64,000 nt of DNA, from the NCBI GenBank assembly GCA_900466945.1, contig UBNV01000006.1:248001-312000 (forward strand), in the 5' to 3' direction. Positions 16,971 through 26,015 of this stretch are shown here, one piece after another; within the stretch, counting starts at the first letter, position 1, and the number at the start of each line of letters is the position of its first letter. A program made the position numbers and the translations under genes. The notes beneath the pieces are model-generated. The model did no database searches. It saw nothing but the letters and a program-made list of their open reading frames with translations, and had not been told where the DNA came from. This DNA comes from Hyphomicrobiales bacterium (GTDB taxonomy: Bacteria; Pseudomonadota; Alphaproteobacteria; Rhizobiales; Rhizobiaceae).

Positions 16971-17744
16971 TCACGCCTTGACCGCGACAACGAAAAACCG
17001 CGGAAAGGCGAGCAGCCACCGTCCATCGGCCATCGGCGGATAGGCGCGCTCGATCCGCGCCAGATAGGCCGCCCGGAAAGCCGCGCGCTCGCCGGGCGCC
17101 ACCGCCGTCAGATAGGGTCTCAGGCCTGTGCTCTCGACCCAGGCGACGATCGCCTCGGCATCCGCCATCGGGTGGTAGTAGACCGTGTGCCAGACATCGA
17201 TCTTGGCCGTGAGCCCTTGCAGCCGTTGCAGGTAATCGGCCGGAGCGGGCAGACGGGGTCGCCGGATCTTCCCGCCGACAAAGACTTGCGACCAGGGCCC
17301 GTCCGCACCTGTCTCTTCCATCGCCACATGGCTGGGTTCGCCGAAATTGTCCGGCATCTGCATCGCGAGCACGCCGCCCGGCACGAGGCTCTCCTCCATA
17401 AGGCGGGCCATGACGTCGAGATGATCGGGAAGCCATTGGAGCACGGCATTGGCATAGAGCATGTCGACGGGCACCTCCGGCCGCCAAGACGCCAGATCCG
17501 CCTGGATGAACGGAATGCCCGGCAGGCGCGCACGCGCCTTGGCCAGCATGTCGTCGTCGCTGTCGAGCCCGGTCATGGCATCAGGGCCGAAACGCTCGAC
17601 CAGCAGTTCCGTCGAATTGCCAGGTCCGCAGCCGAGATCCACCACGCGTCGCGCTTTGGTGATCGACACCCGCGCCAGGAGATCGCGTGCCGGCTGCGTC
17701 CGCTCGTCCTCGAACTTGAGATATTGCGTGGCGTTCCAGCCCAT
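16971..17744 (-). CDS. tam: trans-aconitate 2-methyltransferase
   Basis: The 257-residue protein begins [11 protein letters not shown], typical of Tam. It carries the SAM-binding motif [10 protein letters not shown] near residue 36 and the acidic residue of GLDSDDDML at the end of strand 2. [12 protein letters not shown] in the middle and ADYLQRL further on also fit the family. Tam methylates trans-aconitate, a by-product that inhibits aconitase, using S-adenosylmethionine in the cytoplasm. GGGAGGGACCC sets the start at 17744; the longer open frame overlaps the neighbouring regulator. It follows the HxlR-type gene on the same strand by 37 bases and may be co-transcribed with it. Confidence 0.88.
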   Translation of the reverse strand: MGWNATQYLKFEDERTQPARDLLARVSITKARRVVDLGCGPGNSTELLVERFGPDAMTGLDSDDDMLAKARARLPGIPFIQADLASWRPEVPVDMLYANAVLQWLPDHLDVMARLMEESLVPGGVLAMQMPDNFGEPSHVAMEETGADGPWSQVFVGGKIRRPRLPAPADYLQRLQGLTAKIDVWHTVYYHPMADAEAIVAWVESTGLRPYLTAVAPGERAAFRAAYLARIERAYPPMADGRWLLAFPRFFVVAVKA

Positions 17745-17781
17745 GGGTCCCTCCCGAAGGATTTGAGGTTGTAAAGCTGGC

Positions 17782-18186
17782 CTAGGCTTTCCGCGTCGCA
17801 GCAGCAAAGACCCGCCGCGCTTCCTCGATCTCGTCCCGGTGCTCTTCCGCCCAAATCCAAACGCCGCAAAAGGCTTCGCCGAGGCTTCGTCCGAGCGGGG
17901 TCAGTGTGTAATCGACATGCGGAGGGATGACGGGATGCACCGTGCGCTGCACCAGCCCGTCCTCTTCCATCTGGCGGACCGTTTGGGTCAGCATCTTCTG
18001 GCTGATTCCCCCGACCGTCCGGCCGAGCTGGGTGAAGCGCAGCGTGCCATGCTCCTCCAGCGCCTCCAGGATCAGCATGGTCCATTTGTCCGCCACCTTG
18101 GAGATGATGTCGCGCACCAGCGCCTCGATCTGCGGGTCGATGGTGGGCGGAACGATATTTTCAACGAGAGGATTCGCCTTGGACAT
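17782..18186 (-). CDS. HxlR-family transcriptional regulator
   Basis: The 134-residue winged-helix regulator has the HxlR pattern: [13 protein letters not shown], then [33 protein letters not shown] and [12 protein letters not shown]. It lacks the N-terminal Cys used by redox-sensing members. It is divergent from an SDR gene across 103 bases, the usual layout for an HxlR protein and its target. Between them, ACTCTC (18192) and GAGAGT (18240) are imperfectly placed inverted half-sites. The ligand is unknown. Confidence 0.88.
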   Translation of the reverse strand: MSKANPLVENIVPPTIDPQIEALVRDIISKVADKWTMLILEALEEHGTLRFTQLGRTVGGISQKMLTQTVRQMEEDGLVQRTVHPVIPPHVDYTLTPLGRSLGEAFCGVWIWAEEHRDEIEEARRVFAAATRKA

Positions 18187-18289
18187 CAGACACTCTCCTA
18201 TTGGTATGTATAAATCTTTTCGGTGCCTACTTCGATATAGAGAGTATGGATCCTAGGTTTGGGAAGCACAACAGCAAAGAGGTTTTCCC

Positions 18290-19069
18290 ATGCACATGAC
18301 AGGCAATACCATCCTCATCACCGGCGGCGGCTCTGGCATCGGGGCAGCACTCGCTCATCGTTTCCACGACCTCGGCAACACCGTGATCGTCGCCGGACGC
18401 AGGCTCGACAGCCTTCAGGCCGTCGTCAGTGATCGGTCGAACATGCATGCCCTGCCGCTCGACATCGAAGACCCCGCCGCCATCGCGGCCTTTGCCGAAA
18501 CACTGGTCTCCCGCTTCCCGGATGTGAACGTGCTGATCAACAACGCCGGCATCATGCGCTTCGAGGCGCTCGACCGGGCTCGCGATCTCACCGATGCGGA
18601 AGCGACGATCACCACCAATCTGCTCGGTCCGATCAGGCTCATCGATGCGCTGGTCGAGCATCTGGCAGCCCGTCCGAATGCGGCGATCGTCAACGTCTCC
18701 TCCGGCCTCGCCTTCGTGCCGCTAGTGGCAACGCCCACCTATTCGGCCACCAAGGCCGCGATCCACAGCTACTCGCAGAGCATGCGCGATGCGCTGTCCG
18801 GAAAGGTCGAAGTGATCGAGCTCGCGCCGCCCGCCGTCCAGACGGAACTCACGCCCGGCCAGTCGACCCGCGAGGGCTATATGCCGCTCGAGGCCTTCAT
18901 TGACGAGGTCATGGGGCTTTTCGCAAAGCAGCCGACGCCGGCCGAGATCCTCGTCGAACGGGTCGGCTTCCTGCGCTCCGCGGAAGCGGAAAACCGTTTC
19001 GAGCAGACATTCACGGCCCTGAACGAGTTCGCCCGCAAGGCGCGGGAGGGCAGTGCGTCCAAAGCTTGA
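18290..19069 (+). CDS. short-chain oxidoreductase, DltE-like
   Basis: This 259-residue SDR has TGGGSGIG near residue 13, NNAGI near residue 84, the Ser in NVSSGLAF and YSATK near residue 153. The overall pattern, ending with a helix rich in basic residues, resembles DltE-type short-chain reductases. The substrate is unknown. AAGAGG lies 7 bases before the ATG. The divergent HxlR regulator probably controls it. A strong palindrome that can end transcription from both sides follows. Confidence 0.85.
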   Translation: MHMTGNTILITGGGSGIGAALAHRFHDLGNTVIVAGRRLDSLQAVVSDRSNMHALPLDIEDPAAIAAFAETLVSRFPDVNVLINNAGIMRFEALDRARDLTDAEATITTNLLGPIRLIDALVEHLAARPNAAIVNVSSGLAFVPLVATPTYSATKAAIHSYSQSMRDALSGKVEVIELAPPAVQTELTPGQSTREGYMPLEAFIDEVMGLFAKQPTPAEILVERVGFLRSAEAENRFEQTFTALNEFARKAREGSASKA

Positions 19070-19081
19070 AGGACCGCAAAC

Positions 19082-19111
19082 ACCGTGCCGCGGCATCGCC
19101 CGCGGCACGGT
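19082..19111. terminator. bidirectional hairpin between convergent genes
   Basis: ACCGTGCCGCGG and CCGCGGCACGGT form a perfect 12-bp stem with a 6-base loop. It lies between the SDR stop and the dehalogenase stop. Confidence 0.6.
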
Positions 19112-19117
19112 CGCGGC

Positions 19118-19822
19118 TTAGTCGGATGCAAGGAGCCCGCTCAGCGTGCTCATCACCTCATCCGGCGGAAGATCCGCATATTCCTCCGGCGCGCCGGATC
19201 TGTTGATCCAGTGGCACACAAATCCGAAAGCCTTGGCGCCGGCGATGTCCCAGCGGTTCGACGACTGAAAGGCGATATCGGGACCGGCGATCCTGTAGGT
19301 CGAGGTGACGAGCGCGTAGGCCGCCGGTGCCGTCTTGTAGATCCGGAGCGGATGGACCGAGAAGATGTCGTCGAGCAGGTGTCCGATACCCGCCGCCTCG
19401 ACCGCCTCCTCCAGCATCCGGGGCGTGCCGTTGGACAGGATCGCGACCTTCGCCCCTTTGTCCCGCAGCGCTGACAGCACCGCCGGCACTTCGGCAAAAC
19501 AGTCGAGCCGCCGATAGGCCTCCATGAGTTCGGTCTTCAGTCCCCGTTCCACGGCCGGAAAGCGTTGAAGGCAGAAGTCGAGGGCATCTTCGGTGAGATC
19601 AGAGAAATCCCGGTATTGCCCCATCAGGCTCGTCACCCAGGTATATTCGAGCTGCTTCACCCGCCAGAGATCGGAAAAGGCCTGCGCGTCAGGCCCGATC
19701 GCTCCCGTATGCCGACGCACCGCCGCATGCACGTCGAAGAGTGTCCCATAGGCGTCGAAGACATAGGCCTTCGGCTCCGCGCCGGATTTGCGCTTGGTGT
19801 GCGATACGTCCTGCTGGTTCAT
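19118..19822 (-). CDS. haloacid dehalogenase, type II
   Basis: This 234-residue HAD-superfamily enzyme has the nucleophile motif VFDAYGTLFDV near residue 20. Motif II is ILSNGTPRM, the Lys lies in LRIYKTAPAAY, and motif IV is SSNRWDIAGAKAFG. SNxWD in the last motif and AYGTL in the first are typical of L-2-haloacid dehalogenases, which convert 2-haloacids to D-2-hydroxyacids. Many family members are only annotated by similarity, so true dehalogenase activity is not certain. GGGAGGACGCC sets the start at 19822; the frame is open for 16 residues further upstream. Confidence 0.85.
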   Translation of the reverse strand: MNQQDVSHTKRKSGAEPKAYVFDAYGTLFDVHAAVRRHTGAIGPDAQAFSDLWRVKQLEYTWVTSLMGQYRDFSDLTEDALDFCLQRFPAVERGLKTELMEAYRRLDCFAEVPAVLSALRDKGAKVAILSNGTPRMLEEAVEAAGIGHLLDDIFSVHPLRIYKTAPAAYALVTSTYRIAGPDIAFQSSNRWDIAGAKAFGFVCHWINRSGAPEEYADLPPDEVMSTLSGLLASD

Positions 19823-19894
19823 GGCGTCCTCCCGGAGCGGAAGGGTAGGGCGCGCCATGACGGTGATCAAGTCGCCCGGCCGCGCTTTGGACCT

Positions 19895-20107
19895 TCAGCT
19901 CCGCCGCGCTTCCAGCCGCCGCCGGTCGCGCTCCACCATGTCGAAGCCGCGCGCCGTCAGCCGGAACTGCCGCTTCTGGAATTCTCCGCGGATCTCGATC
20001 AGCCCCTCTTGCTCGGCCTCGCCAAGCGTCTTCAAACTCGTGCCCTTCGGCGGCGTCTGCCACTCCCGGCCCTGCGCGGCATGCAGCAATACCATGATCT
20101 TGATCAT
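19895..20107 (-). CDS. small hypothetical protein
   Basis: The 70-residue basic protein (MIKIMVLLHAAQGREW, then LKTLGEAEQEGLIEIRGEFQKRQFRLTARGFDMVERDR) reads like a winged-helix fragment. The 'LTARG' followed by a charged helix is common at the C-terminal wing of such domains. A ribosome binding site (GGAGAGAGACC) is present. The gene ends 73 bases before the dehalogenase start and may share its transcript. No function is assigned. Confidence 0.55.
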   Translation of the reverse strand: MIKIMVLLHAAQGREWQTPPKGTSLKTLGEAEQEGLIEIRGEFQKRQFRLTARGFDMVERDRRRLEARRS

Positions 20108-20309
20108 CGGGGTCTCTCTCCGGACGAACCAATCTCCGCCTTCCCAGTCTCGGGTCGGGCTTCAGATCGGATGACGCGGGCACCGTTAATGGCCACCGGC
20201 GCGTCGAAAACTTGAATTGCGTGCTGCTATGCCTGAGCTTTATCCGGACGTCGATCCGAAAATGACAGTTCGACGACCATAACCTTCCCAGGCTCACACG
20301 TCGGAAGTC

Positions 20310-21554
20310 TCACCCACCCAGATCCTGGTCAATCTCCGTCAGCGCCCGGTCCACATGGCCCTCGAAGACCAGCGTCTCTTCCTCGGTGATGATGAGGATC
20401 TCCGGCGCACCTCGCACGCGGACGTGCTGCGACTGCGCCAGCCCCTCGTCGAGGCCGCGGGTGAGCAGGTCCATGAACCGCGTGCCCGGCCCGGTGATCG
20501 CAATCGGCATGGTTTCCTCGGCAAGGCTCAGCATGCGCGACAGTCCCTGGCCAAGCGCCAGCCCCGCCTGGCGGAAGGCATATTGCGAGGCGCGGTGGCC
20601 CTGGCGGGCGCGGCTCGCGATCTTTTCCATTTCCGCAAGCGGCACGAACTTTGCCGGGATCGTATCCGGCGGCACTTCGAAGGCCATGCGCAGGATGCCG
20701 TAGAAGCCGGCCGAGGCTTCGATGCAGCCGATCGCCCCGCAGCGGCAAAGCTTTCCGTCGTCAGCATGCAGCATATGGCCGAAATTCGGCGCCCGGATCT
20801 CGAGATCGCCATGCTGGTCGCGATACGCGATGCCGAGTCCGATCGAATGGCCGAGTGACAAGGTCGCGAGCGACACCAGCGGCGTGCCGCGGTTCTTCTC
20901 GAGCCGCAGCGCCAGCGCATGGGTGACGAGCAGGCTCTCGTTGAAGAGATGGATGCGGCTGCCGCGGAAATCGGAAAGGGCAGCCTGGAAGTCGAGCTCC
21001 TGATAGCCGAAGACCGGCGACCAGAGGAGCTTAGCCCCCTCGCGATCGACCAGCCCCTTGCTGGAGATCGAAATCGTCGAGATCGCCGAAGCGGGCAGGC
21101 GCGAGCGCTGGATGATCCTGGCGATGGCCGCGCGAAAGCCTTCGAGAAAACTCCGGGGTGATTCCGGCCCCTGTTCGCGGGCCTCTTCAAAACGGTCGAT
21201 CATCGTGCCGCGATAATCGGCCAGTGAATACTGGACGGCATGCGAGGAAATGCGCACGGCGATCACATGGGCTGCGTCCCGCCGCCTGGCGAAAAGGGCG
21301 CGCGGCCGGCCGCGCTGGCCCGGATTGGCGACTTCGCGTCGCTCCAGCAATCCGTTTTTTTCGAGATGGGTGGTAATGGCGGAAACGGTCGCCGAGGAAA
21401 GCCCCGTTGCGGCTGAAAGATCGGTATGCGCCAGCGGTCCCTCTCGCCGCAGCACCTTCAGCACGAGCCCGTTGTTCTGGTGGCGAACAGCTTCTGTGCT
21501 CGCCCTCGGACTGGCTGTCATGATGGGTTTGTCGCCCGCTCTCGTATGGTCCAC
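20310..21554 (-). CDS. xylR: ROK-family xylose-operon repressor
   Basis: The 414-residue protein has an N-terminal winged helix (LKVLRREGPLAHTDLSAATGLSSATVSAITTHLEKNGLL). A ROK sugar-kinase-like domain follows, with a Cys-rich zinc motif (CRCGAIGCIEA near residue 255). It should repress the divergent xylFHG operon and release DNA on binding a sugar. The start is a GTG at 21554, chosen because GGGAGGAG lies about 6 bases upstream. An in-frame ATG at 21521 lacks a good site. A much longer open frame continues antisense through xylF but is not a gene. The operator between the two genes is described separately. Confidence 0.88.
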   Translation of the reverse strand: MDHTRAGDKPIMTASPRASTEAVRHQNNGLVLKVLRREGPLAHTDLSAATGLSSATVSAITTHLEKNGLLERREVANPGQRGRPRALFARRRDAAHVIAVRISSHAVQYSLADYRGTMIDRFEEAREQGPESPRSFLEGFRAAIARIIQRSRLPASAISTISISSKGLVDREGAKLLWSPVFGYQELDFQAALSDFRGSRIHLFNESLLVTHALALRLEKNRGTPLVSLATLSLGHSIGLGIAYRDQHGDLEIRAPNFGHMLHADDGKLCRCGAIGCIEASAGFYGILRMAFEVPPDTIPAKFVPLAEMEKIASRARQGHRASQYAFRQAGLALGQGLSRMLSLAEETMPIAITGPGTRFMDLLTRGLDEGLAQSQHVRVRGAPEILIITEEETLVFEGHVDRALTEIDQDLGG

Positions 21555-21640
21555 CGCATGCTCCTCCCAAAGCATTTGGTCACTGTCTTTGCAAGGCTCC
21601 TCCGGCCCGTGTTGACAGCGTGAGAATCTTCTGACAGTTA

Positions 21641-21661
21641 TTTTCTCGACTGTCGAGAAAA
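21641..21661. promoter_or_regulatory. palindromic operator between xylR and xylF
   Basis: TTTTCTCGAC and GTCGAGAAAA are perfect 10-bp arms around a single T. The AT-rich flanks and CGAC core are typical of ROK (XylR/NagC-type) operators. It sits 86 bases from the xylR start and 98 bases from the xylF start, where it could control both genes. Confidence 0.85.
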
Positions 21662-21758
21662 ACCATTGGACGGGGGTCCATGGGGTAAGGGCAGTTTTGC
21701 AGCGGGTCGTAGGTTGGGAGGTCTTCCGACGGTCCGCTATCACCTTGGGAGGTTTAAA

Positions 21759-22799
21759 ATGAAATCCGTTATGAAGCTGATGGCAGCAACTGCCGTCATC
21801 GTGAGCCTGCATTCTGTTGCCAATGCCGAAGGTCTGACCGTCGGCGTCTCCTGGTCGAACTTCCAGGAAGAGCGTTGGAAGACGGACGAAGCCGCGATCA
21901 AGGCAGCGCTTGAAGCCGCCGGCAACAAGTACATCTCCGCCGACGCTCAGACGTCTGCCGCCAAGCAGCTGACCGACATCGAAAGCCTGATCGCACAGGG
22001 CGCAAACGCTCTGATCGTTCTGGCCCAGGATTCGGAAGCCATCGCTCCGGCCATCGAAAAGGCCACTGCCGAAGGTATCCCGGTCGTCGGTTACGACCGT
22101 CTGATCGAGAACCCGGACGCCTACTACGTCACGTTCGACAACAAGGAAGTGGGCCGCATGCAGGCTCGCGAAGTGTTTAAGGCGAAGCCGGAAGGCAACT
22201 ACGTCTTCATCAAGGGCGCCTCGACCGACCCGAACTCCGACTTCCTCTATTCCGGCCAGATCGAAGTGCTGAAGGAAGCCATCGACTCGGGCAAGATCAA
22301 GAACGTCGGCGAAGCCTATACCGACGGCTGGAAGCCGGAAGCTGCTCAGAAGAACATGGAGCAGTTCCTGACCGCCAACAACAACGCGGTTGACGCCGTT
22401 GTTTCGTCCAACGACGGCATGGCCGGCGGTGTGGTTGCAGCTCTGGAAGCCCAGGGTCTCGCCGGCGCTGTTCCGGTCTCCGGTCAGGACGGCGACAAGG
22501 CGGCTCTGAACCGCGTTGCTCTCGGCACGCAGACCGTATCTGTCTGGAAGGACAGCCGCGAACTCGGCAAGAAGGCCGCTGAAATCGCCAACGAACTGGC
22601 CGCTGGTAAGTCGATGGACGAACTCGAAGGCACCGTGAAGTTCTCCGGCGGCCCGAAGGGCGTCGAAATGAACTCCTACTTCATCGCTCCGCTGCCGATC
22701 ACCAAGGAAAACCTCGCCACCGTCATCGACGCTGGCTGGATCTCCAAGGAAGAGGCCTGCCAGGGTGTTGCCGCCGGTTCTGTTGCAGCCTGCAACTGA
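21759..22799 (+). CDS. xylF: xylose ABC transporter, periplasmic binding protein
   Basis: This 346-residue protein has a signal peptide with cleavage after SVANA near residue 24. It is a class I periplasmic sugar-binding protein. [13 protein letters not shown] at the mature start, [10 protein letters not shown], and [20 protein letters not shown] with [12 protein letters not shown] are typical of XylF. It delivers D-xylose to XylH. TTGGGAGG 6 bases before the ATG fixes the start and predicts strong translation. Codon use is strongly biased (AAG, GAA, CTG), as in highly expressed genes. A stable hairpin follows the gene, and xylH begins 249 bases later. Confidence 0.93.
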   Translation: MKSVMKLMAATAVIVSLHSVANAEGLTVGVSWSNFQEERWKTDEAAIKAALEAAGNKYISADAQTSAAKQLTDIESLIAQGANALIVLAQDSEAIAPAIEKATAEGIPVVGYDRLIENPDAYYVTFDNKEVGRMQAREVFKAKPEGNYVFIKGASTDPNSDFLYSGQIEVLKEAIDSGKIKNVGEAYTDGWKPEAAQKNMEQFLTANNNAVDAVVSSNDGMAGGVVAALEAQGLAGAVPVSGQDGDKAALNRVALGTQTVSVWKDSRELGKKAAEIANELAAGKSMDELEGTVKFSGGPKGVEMNSYFIAPLPITKENLATVIDAGWISKEEACQGVAAGSVAACN

Positions 22800-22832
22800 T
22801 CGGCTTCGAGTGACTGAGCTGAAAGCTTGAGC

Positions 22833-22866
22833 CGAAACGCCGCAGCCTTTGCGCTGCGGCGTTTCG
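22833..22866 (+). ncRNA. intercistronic stem-loop after xylF
   Basis: CGAAACGCCGCAGC and GCTGCGGCGTTTCG form a perfect 14-bp stem with loop CTTTGC. No T-run follows. Such structures between a binding-protein gene and its permease usually protect the upstream mRNA and lower downstream expression, so xylF is probably made in excess of xylHG. Confidence 0.7.
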
Positions 22867-23048
22867 ACTAATCGGGAGCATCGCGGCAGGAGGGTTTCGG
22901 TCGGCTTTAAGGGGCCGCCGTCTATCCCATCCGAAAGCTGCAGAAAAATGAGAGATGCCTCGATTCTGATGGCGGGCACGAAGCCCGAAAGCCCGCGCGA
23001 GACGCGTGCCCTTCGCAAGCCGACAAACGACTGGGGAGAATAATTCGT

Positions 23049-24362
23049 ATGGCGGATCACAGCCTTGCCACACCCGCGCATGGAGCCCGGGCATCCAATG
23101 TTTCAGCGCTCAAGCGCTTCTTCCAGGCCACCGAGATCGACACGCGCCTGCTGGGCATGGTCATCGCGCTCGGCCTCATCTGGATCGGCTTCGACATCCT
23201 GTCGAACGGCCTCTTCCTCACCTCGCGCAACCTGTGGAACCTGTCGGTCCAGGCGGCTTCCGTGTCGGTCATGGCAACGGGCATGGTGCTGGTCATCGTC
23301 ACCCGCAACATCGACCTCTCGGTAGGCTCGATCCTCGGTTTCGTCGGCATGATCATGGCGGTGCTTCAGGCCCGCATCCTGCCGCCGATCATCGGCTTCG
23401 AACATCCGATGATGTGGATCATCGCGCTGTCGGCCGGCATTCTCGTCGGCACGGCGATCGGCGCGCTGCATGGCGCGATCATCGCCTTCCTCGGCGTTCC
23501 CGCCTTCATCGTCACACTCGGCGGCCTGCTCGTCTGGCGCGGCGCAGCCTGGATGGTCACGTCAGGCGCCACCGTTGCCCCGATGGACACCACCTACCGC
23601 CTGATGGGCGGTGGCGCAGACGGCTCGATTGGCGTGACCGCGAGCTGGATCGTCGGCGCGGTCGCCTGCGTCATGATCGTGCTGTCGATCCTCAACACCC
23701 GCAAACAGCGCCGCCGCTTCGGCTTCCCGCTGCGTCCCCTCTGGGCCGAATATTTCCTCGTCGCCTCCGGCTGCATTGCCGTGCTCGGCGCCGTCTGGGT
23801 CGCCAACAGCTATTACATGCCGGTGAACCTGGCGAAGAAATATGCCGAAGCCAATGGCATCGCCTGGCCGGAAGGTGGTCTGCAGATCGGTCTTGGCATT
23901 GCCGTTCCGGTCCTGATCGCCATCGGCATCGCCATGGTCATGGCTTTCATCACCAACCGCACCCGCTTCGGCCGCTATGTCTTCGCGATCGGCGGCAATC
24001 CGGAAGCGGCCGAACTCGCCGGCATCAAGGTGAAGTGGGTGACCGTCAAGATGTTTGCGCTGATGGGGGCACTCTGCGCCATCGCCGCTGCCATCTCGAC
24101 CGCCCGCCTCAACGCTGCGACCAATGCGCAGGGCACGCTCGACGAGCTCTACACCATCGCCGCAGCCGTCATCGGCGGCACCTCGCTTGCCGGCGGCGTC
24201 GGCACCATCGCCGGTGCCATGCTCGGCGCCATCGTCATGCAATCACTGAATTCGGGCATGGTTCTGCTCGGTCTCGACACACCGCTCCAGAGCATCGTCA
24301 TCGGTATCGTGCTCGTCGTCGCGGTCTGGCTCGACACCGTCTACCGCGCCCGTGCGAAGTAA
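23049..24362 (+). CDS. xylH: xylose ABC transporter, permease
   Basis: The 437-residue inner-membrane protein has about ten hydrophobic segments and the sugar-permease pattern. [17 protein letters not shown] lies near residue 86, [19 protein letters not shown] near 150, and the cytoplasmic [17 protein letters not shown] near 315. The last is the EAA-like loop that contacts the ATPase. The N-terminal 30 residues are polar and cytoplasmic. It forms the xylose channel with XylG. The start is weakly marked (GGGGAGAATAATTCGT before the ATG), but it fits the family. Confidence 0.92.
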   Translation: MADHSLATPAHGARASNVSALKRFFQATEIDTRLLGMVIALGLIWIGFDILSNGLFLTSRNLWNLSVQAASVSVMATGMVLVIVTRNIDLSVGSILGFVGMIMAVLQARILPPIIGFEHPMMWIIALSAGILVGTAIGALHGAIIAFLGVPAFIVTLGGLLVWRGAAWMVTSGATVAPMDTTYRLMGGGADGSIGVTASWIVGAVACVMIVLSILNTRKQRRRFGFPLRPLWAEYFLVASGCIAVLGAVWVANSYYMPVNLAKKYAEANGIAWPEGGLQIGLGIAVPVLIAIGIAMVMAFITNRTRFGRYVFAIGGNPEAAELAGIKVKWVTVKMFALMGALCAIAAAISTARLNAATNAQGTLDELYTIAAAVIGGTSLAGGVGTIAGAMLGAIVMQSLNSGMVLLGLDTPLQSIVIGIVLVVAVWLDTVYRARAK

Positions 24363-24376
24363 GGGGAGTTGAACTC

Positions 24377-25162
24377 ATGTCGGAAAATCGTACCCCCCTC
24401 GTGGAAATGCGCAACGTTTCCATCTCCTTCGGCGGCATTCACGCCGTCGACGACGCCACGATCGACCTGTTTCCGGGCGAAGTCGTGGCCCTGCTCGGTC
24501 ACAACGGTGCCGGCAAGTCGACCCTGATCAAGATCCTCTCCGGCGCCTACAAGCGCGACAACGGCGATATCCTGGTCCGCGGCGAGTTTGCAGATATCAA
24601 CAATCCGCGCGACGCCAAGAAATACGGCATCGAGACGATCTACCAGACGCTTGCCGTCGCCGATAACGTCGATGCCGCCGCCAACCTCTATCTCGGCCGC
24701 GAGCTGCGCACCGCCTGGGGCACGCTCGATGACGTCGCGATGGAAGCCAAGGCCCGCGAAGTCATGGGGCGCCTGAACCCCAACTTCCAGCGCTTCAAGG
24801 AGCCGGTGAAGGCGCTTTCCGGCGGTCAGCGCCAGTCGGTGGCGATCGCCCGCGCGATCCTCTTCGACGCGCAGATCCTGATCATGGACGAGCCGACGGC
24901 CGCTTTGGGTCCGCAGGAAACCGCCCAGGTCGGCGAGCTGATCCAGCAGCTGAAGAAGGACGGCATCGGCATCTTCCTGATCAGCCACGACATCCACGAC
25001 GTCTTCGACCTCGCCGACCGCGTCTTCGTCATGAAGAACGGCCGCGTGGTGGGCCATGCCCGCACCGAAGACGTCACCAAGGACGAAGTCTTGGGCATGA
25101 TCATCCTCGGCAAGTGCCCTCCGGGAGCAGTTCCGGGACCGGGTGCCATGCAGACGGCGTGA
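24377..25162 (+). CDS. xylG: xylose ABC transporter, ATP-binding protein (single domain)
   Basis: The 261-residue ATPase has Walker [10 protein letters not shown] near residue 40, the signature LSGGQRQ near residue 150, Walker [13 protein letters not shown] and the switch His in [11 protein letters not shown]. It has one nucleotide-binding domain, whereas enteric XylG has two fused domains of about 510 residues, so it should work as a homodimer. Half-size proteins like this are typical of rhizobia. AAGGGGAG lies 8 bases before the ATG, and the gene starts 14 bases after xylH. A longer upstream frame overlapping xylH is not real. A terminator follows. Confidence 0.92.
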   Translation: MSENRTPLVEMRNVSISFGGIHAVDDATIDLFPGEVVALLGHNGAGKSTLIKILSGAYKRDNGDILVRGEFADINNPRDAKKYGIETIYQTLAVADNVDAAANLYLGRELRTAWGTLDDVAMEAKAREVMGRLNPNFQRFKEPVKALSGGQRQSVAIARAILFDAQILIMDEPTAALGPQETAQVGELIQQLKKDGIGIFLISHDIHDVFDLADRVFVMKNGRVVGHARTEDVTKDEVLGMIILGKCPPGAVPGPGAMQTA

Positions 25163-25188
25163 GCCAAGAGGCAGTGAACTGAGACAGG

Positions 25189-25220
25189 CGAGGGGGCGTT
25201 AAGCTCCCTCGTTTGCGTTT
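25189..25220 (+). terminator. terminator of the xylFHG operon
   Basis: CGAGGGGGC and GCTCCCTCG pair over 9 bases (one G-T pair) around GTTAA, followed by a T-rich stretch (TTTGCGTTT). Confidence 0.8.
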
Positions 25221-25263
25221 GGGGCGCTGCTGATACACACCCCAAAGTCGGCAGCCTAACCGT

Positions 25264-25608
25264 TCACCTTTGGCGCTGAGGGCCCGCCAGTCCGAGAAAG
25301 ACCAGCATCGCCTTATTGAGCCGTACGATATCCTCGTCATCCAGTCGCCCGACCCACTCACCGAGTATGGATTTCGAAACCGTCGTGATCTTGTCCACCA
25401 TCAGCCGAGAGGGCTGCCGCAGGCCATTGCCAGTGGTCGGGAGAACCGGGAGCCTGAACAAAGGCGCTTCGGTCTCGTCGGAGGCGAAGGCGCATAGGGT
25501 GACCGACCCAGCCTGGTCAAAACTGTCGTCTTGCACGATGACCGCCGGGCGCGGTTTTCCGGCATAGTTATTGCCCCCGGCCACCGTCCAGATATCTCCG
25601 CGTCTCAT
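25264..25608 (-). CDS. PemK/MazF-family toxin
   Basis: This 114-residue protein starts MRRGDIWTVAGG. It continues with GKPRPAVIVQDDSF and, near residue 70, LMVDKITTVSKS. These are the conserved pieces of the MazF/PemK fold, with the Arg of KPRP and the Thr-Thr of KITT at the RNA-binding face. MazF-type toxins are sequence-specific mRNA interferases. The start overlaps the antitoxin stop as ATGA, so translation is coupled. The target sequence cannot be predicted. The pair is monocistronic and probably autoregulated through the upstream palindrome. Confidence 0.9.
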   Translation of the reverse strand: MRRGDIWTVAGGNNYAGKPRPAVIVQDDSFDQAGSVTLCAFASDETEAPLFRLPVLPTTGNGLRQPSRLMVDKITTVSKSILGEWVGRLDDEDIVRLNKAMLVFLGLAGPQRQR

Positions 25609-25829
25609 TCATCGGTCCAGTCGGAAACCGCGTCGATGAAGTCTTGGTCGACCTTTGCCTGCTCGCTTTTGGCGACAGCCAGCGACTGCCGGCTGGCTTC
25701 CGCCTTGAAGGAGGGCGATCGGATGTCTGGCACCCAGATCTGGATGGGACGAAGTCCCTGCGCCCGCAGCCGCTGGCGATGCTCGGCGACCTTGATGCGT
25801 GACGACTTAGGCTTGGATGCCGATGTCAT
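25605..25829 (-). CDS. MazE-like antitoxin (DUF3018 type)
   Basis: The 74-residue protein has a basic N-terminus (SSRIKVAEHRQRLRAQGLRPIQIWVPDIRSP) followed by an acidic C-terminus (DQDFIDAVSDWTDE). The first half has the ribbon-helix-helix-like DNA-binding pattern of DUF3018 antitoxins. The acidic tail probably wraps the toxin. AGGAGCCTTAC gives the ribosome binding site. The toxin gene overlaps by 4 bases. A perfect palindrome lies 20 bases upstream. Confidence 0.85.
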   Translation of the reverse strand: MTSASKPKSSRIKVAEHRQRLRAQGLRPIQIWVPDIRSPSFKAEASRQSLAVAKSEQAKVDQDFIDAVSDWTDE

Positions 25830-25848
25830 GTAAGGCTCCTACAAGCAT

Positions 25849-25862
25849 GGTTACATGTAACC
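25849..25862. promoter_or_regulatory. palindromic operator of the toxin-antitoxin operon
   Basis: GGTTACATGTAACC is perfectly self-complementary and lies 20 bases before the antitoxin start. Related ACATG cores flank it (GTCATGTAA at 25825, GTACATGCA at 25869). Several subsites are usual for antitoxin autorepression. Confidence 0.7.
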
Positions 25863-25950
25863 TATCACGTACATGCAAACACGCCAAGATATCCCAATAT
25901 GCACTCTGCCCTTGGTCTTGCATGTCACACGCCTGTGGTCCGCCCGAACG

Positions 25951-25975
25951 CAAAGAACCGGGCACAAGGCCCGGT
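25951..25975 (-). terminator. terminator of the MBL-fold gene
   Basis: On the minus strand ACCGGGC and GCCCGGT pair around CTTGT, followed by TTCTTTG. Confidence 0.65.
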
Positions 25976-26015
25976 CCCGTCTGTTTTACGTCCGTATTCG
26001 CGTAAGCGCGGTGTC

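Noticed and set aside
18192-18245. ACTCTC...GAGAGT between the HxlR gene and the SDR as an operator
   Set aside because: The half-sites are 42 bases apart and imperfect around the core, so chance is likely.
20310-23081. A 923-codon open frame on the minus strand covering xylR and continuing through xylF
   Set aside because: Only the part up to 21554 has a family match and a ribosome binding site; the rest is antisense to xylF, whose signal peptide and family match are clear.
23006-25162. A 718-codon frame that would fuse a His/Arg-rich chain to XylG
   Set aside because: The N-terminal part is xylH read in the wrong frame; XylG has its own ATG and ribosome binding site at 24377.
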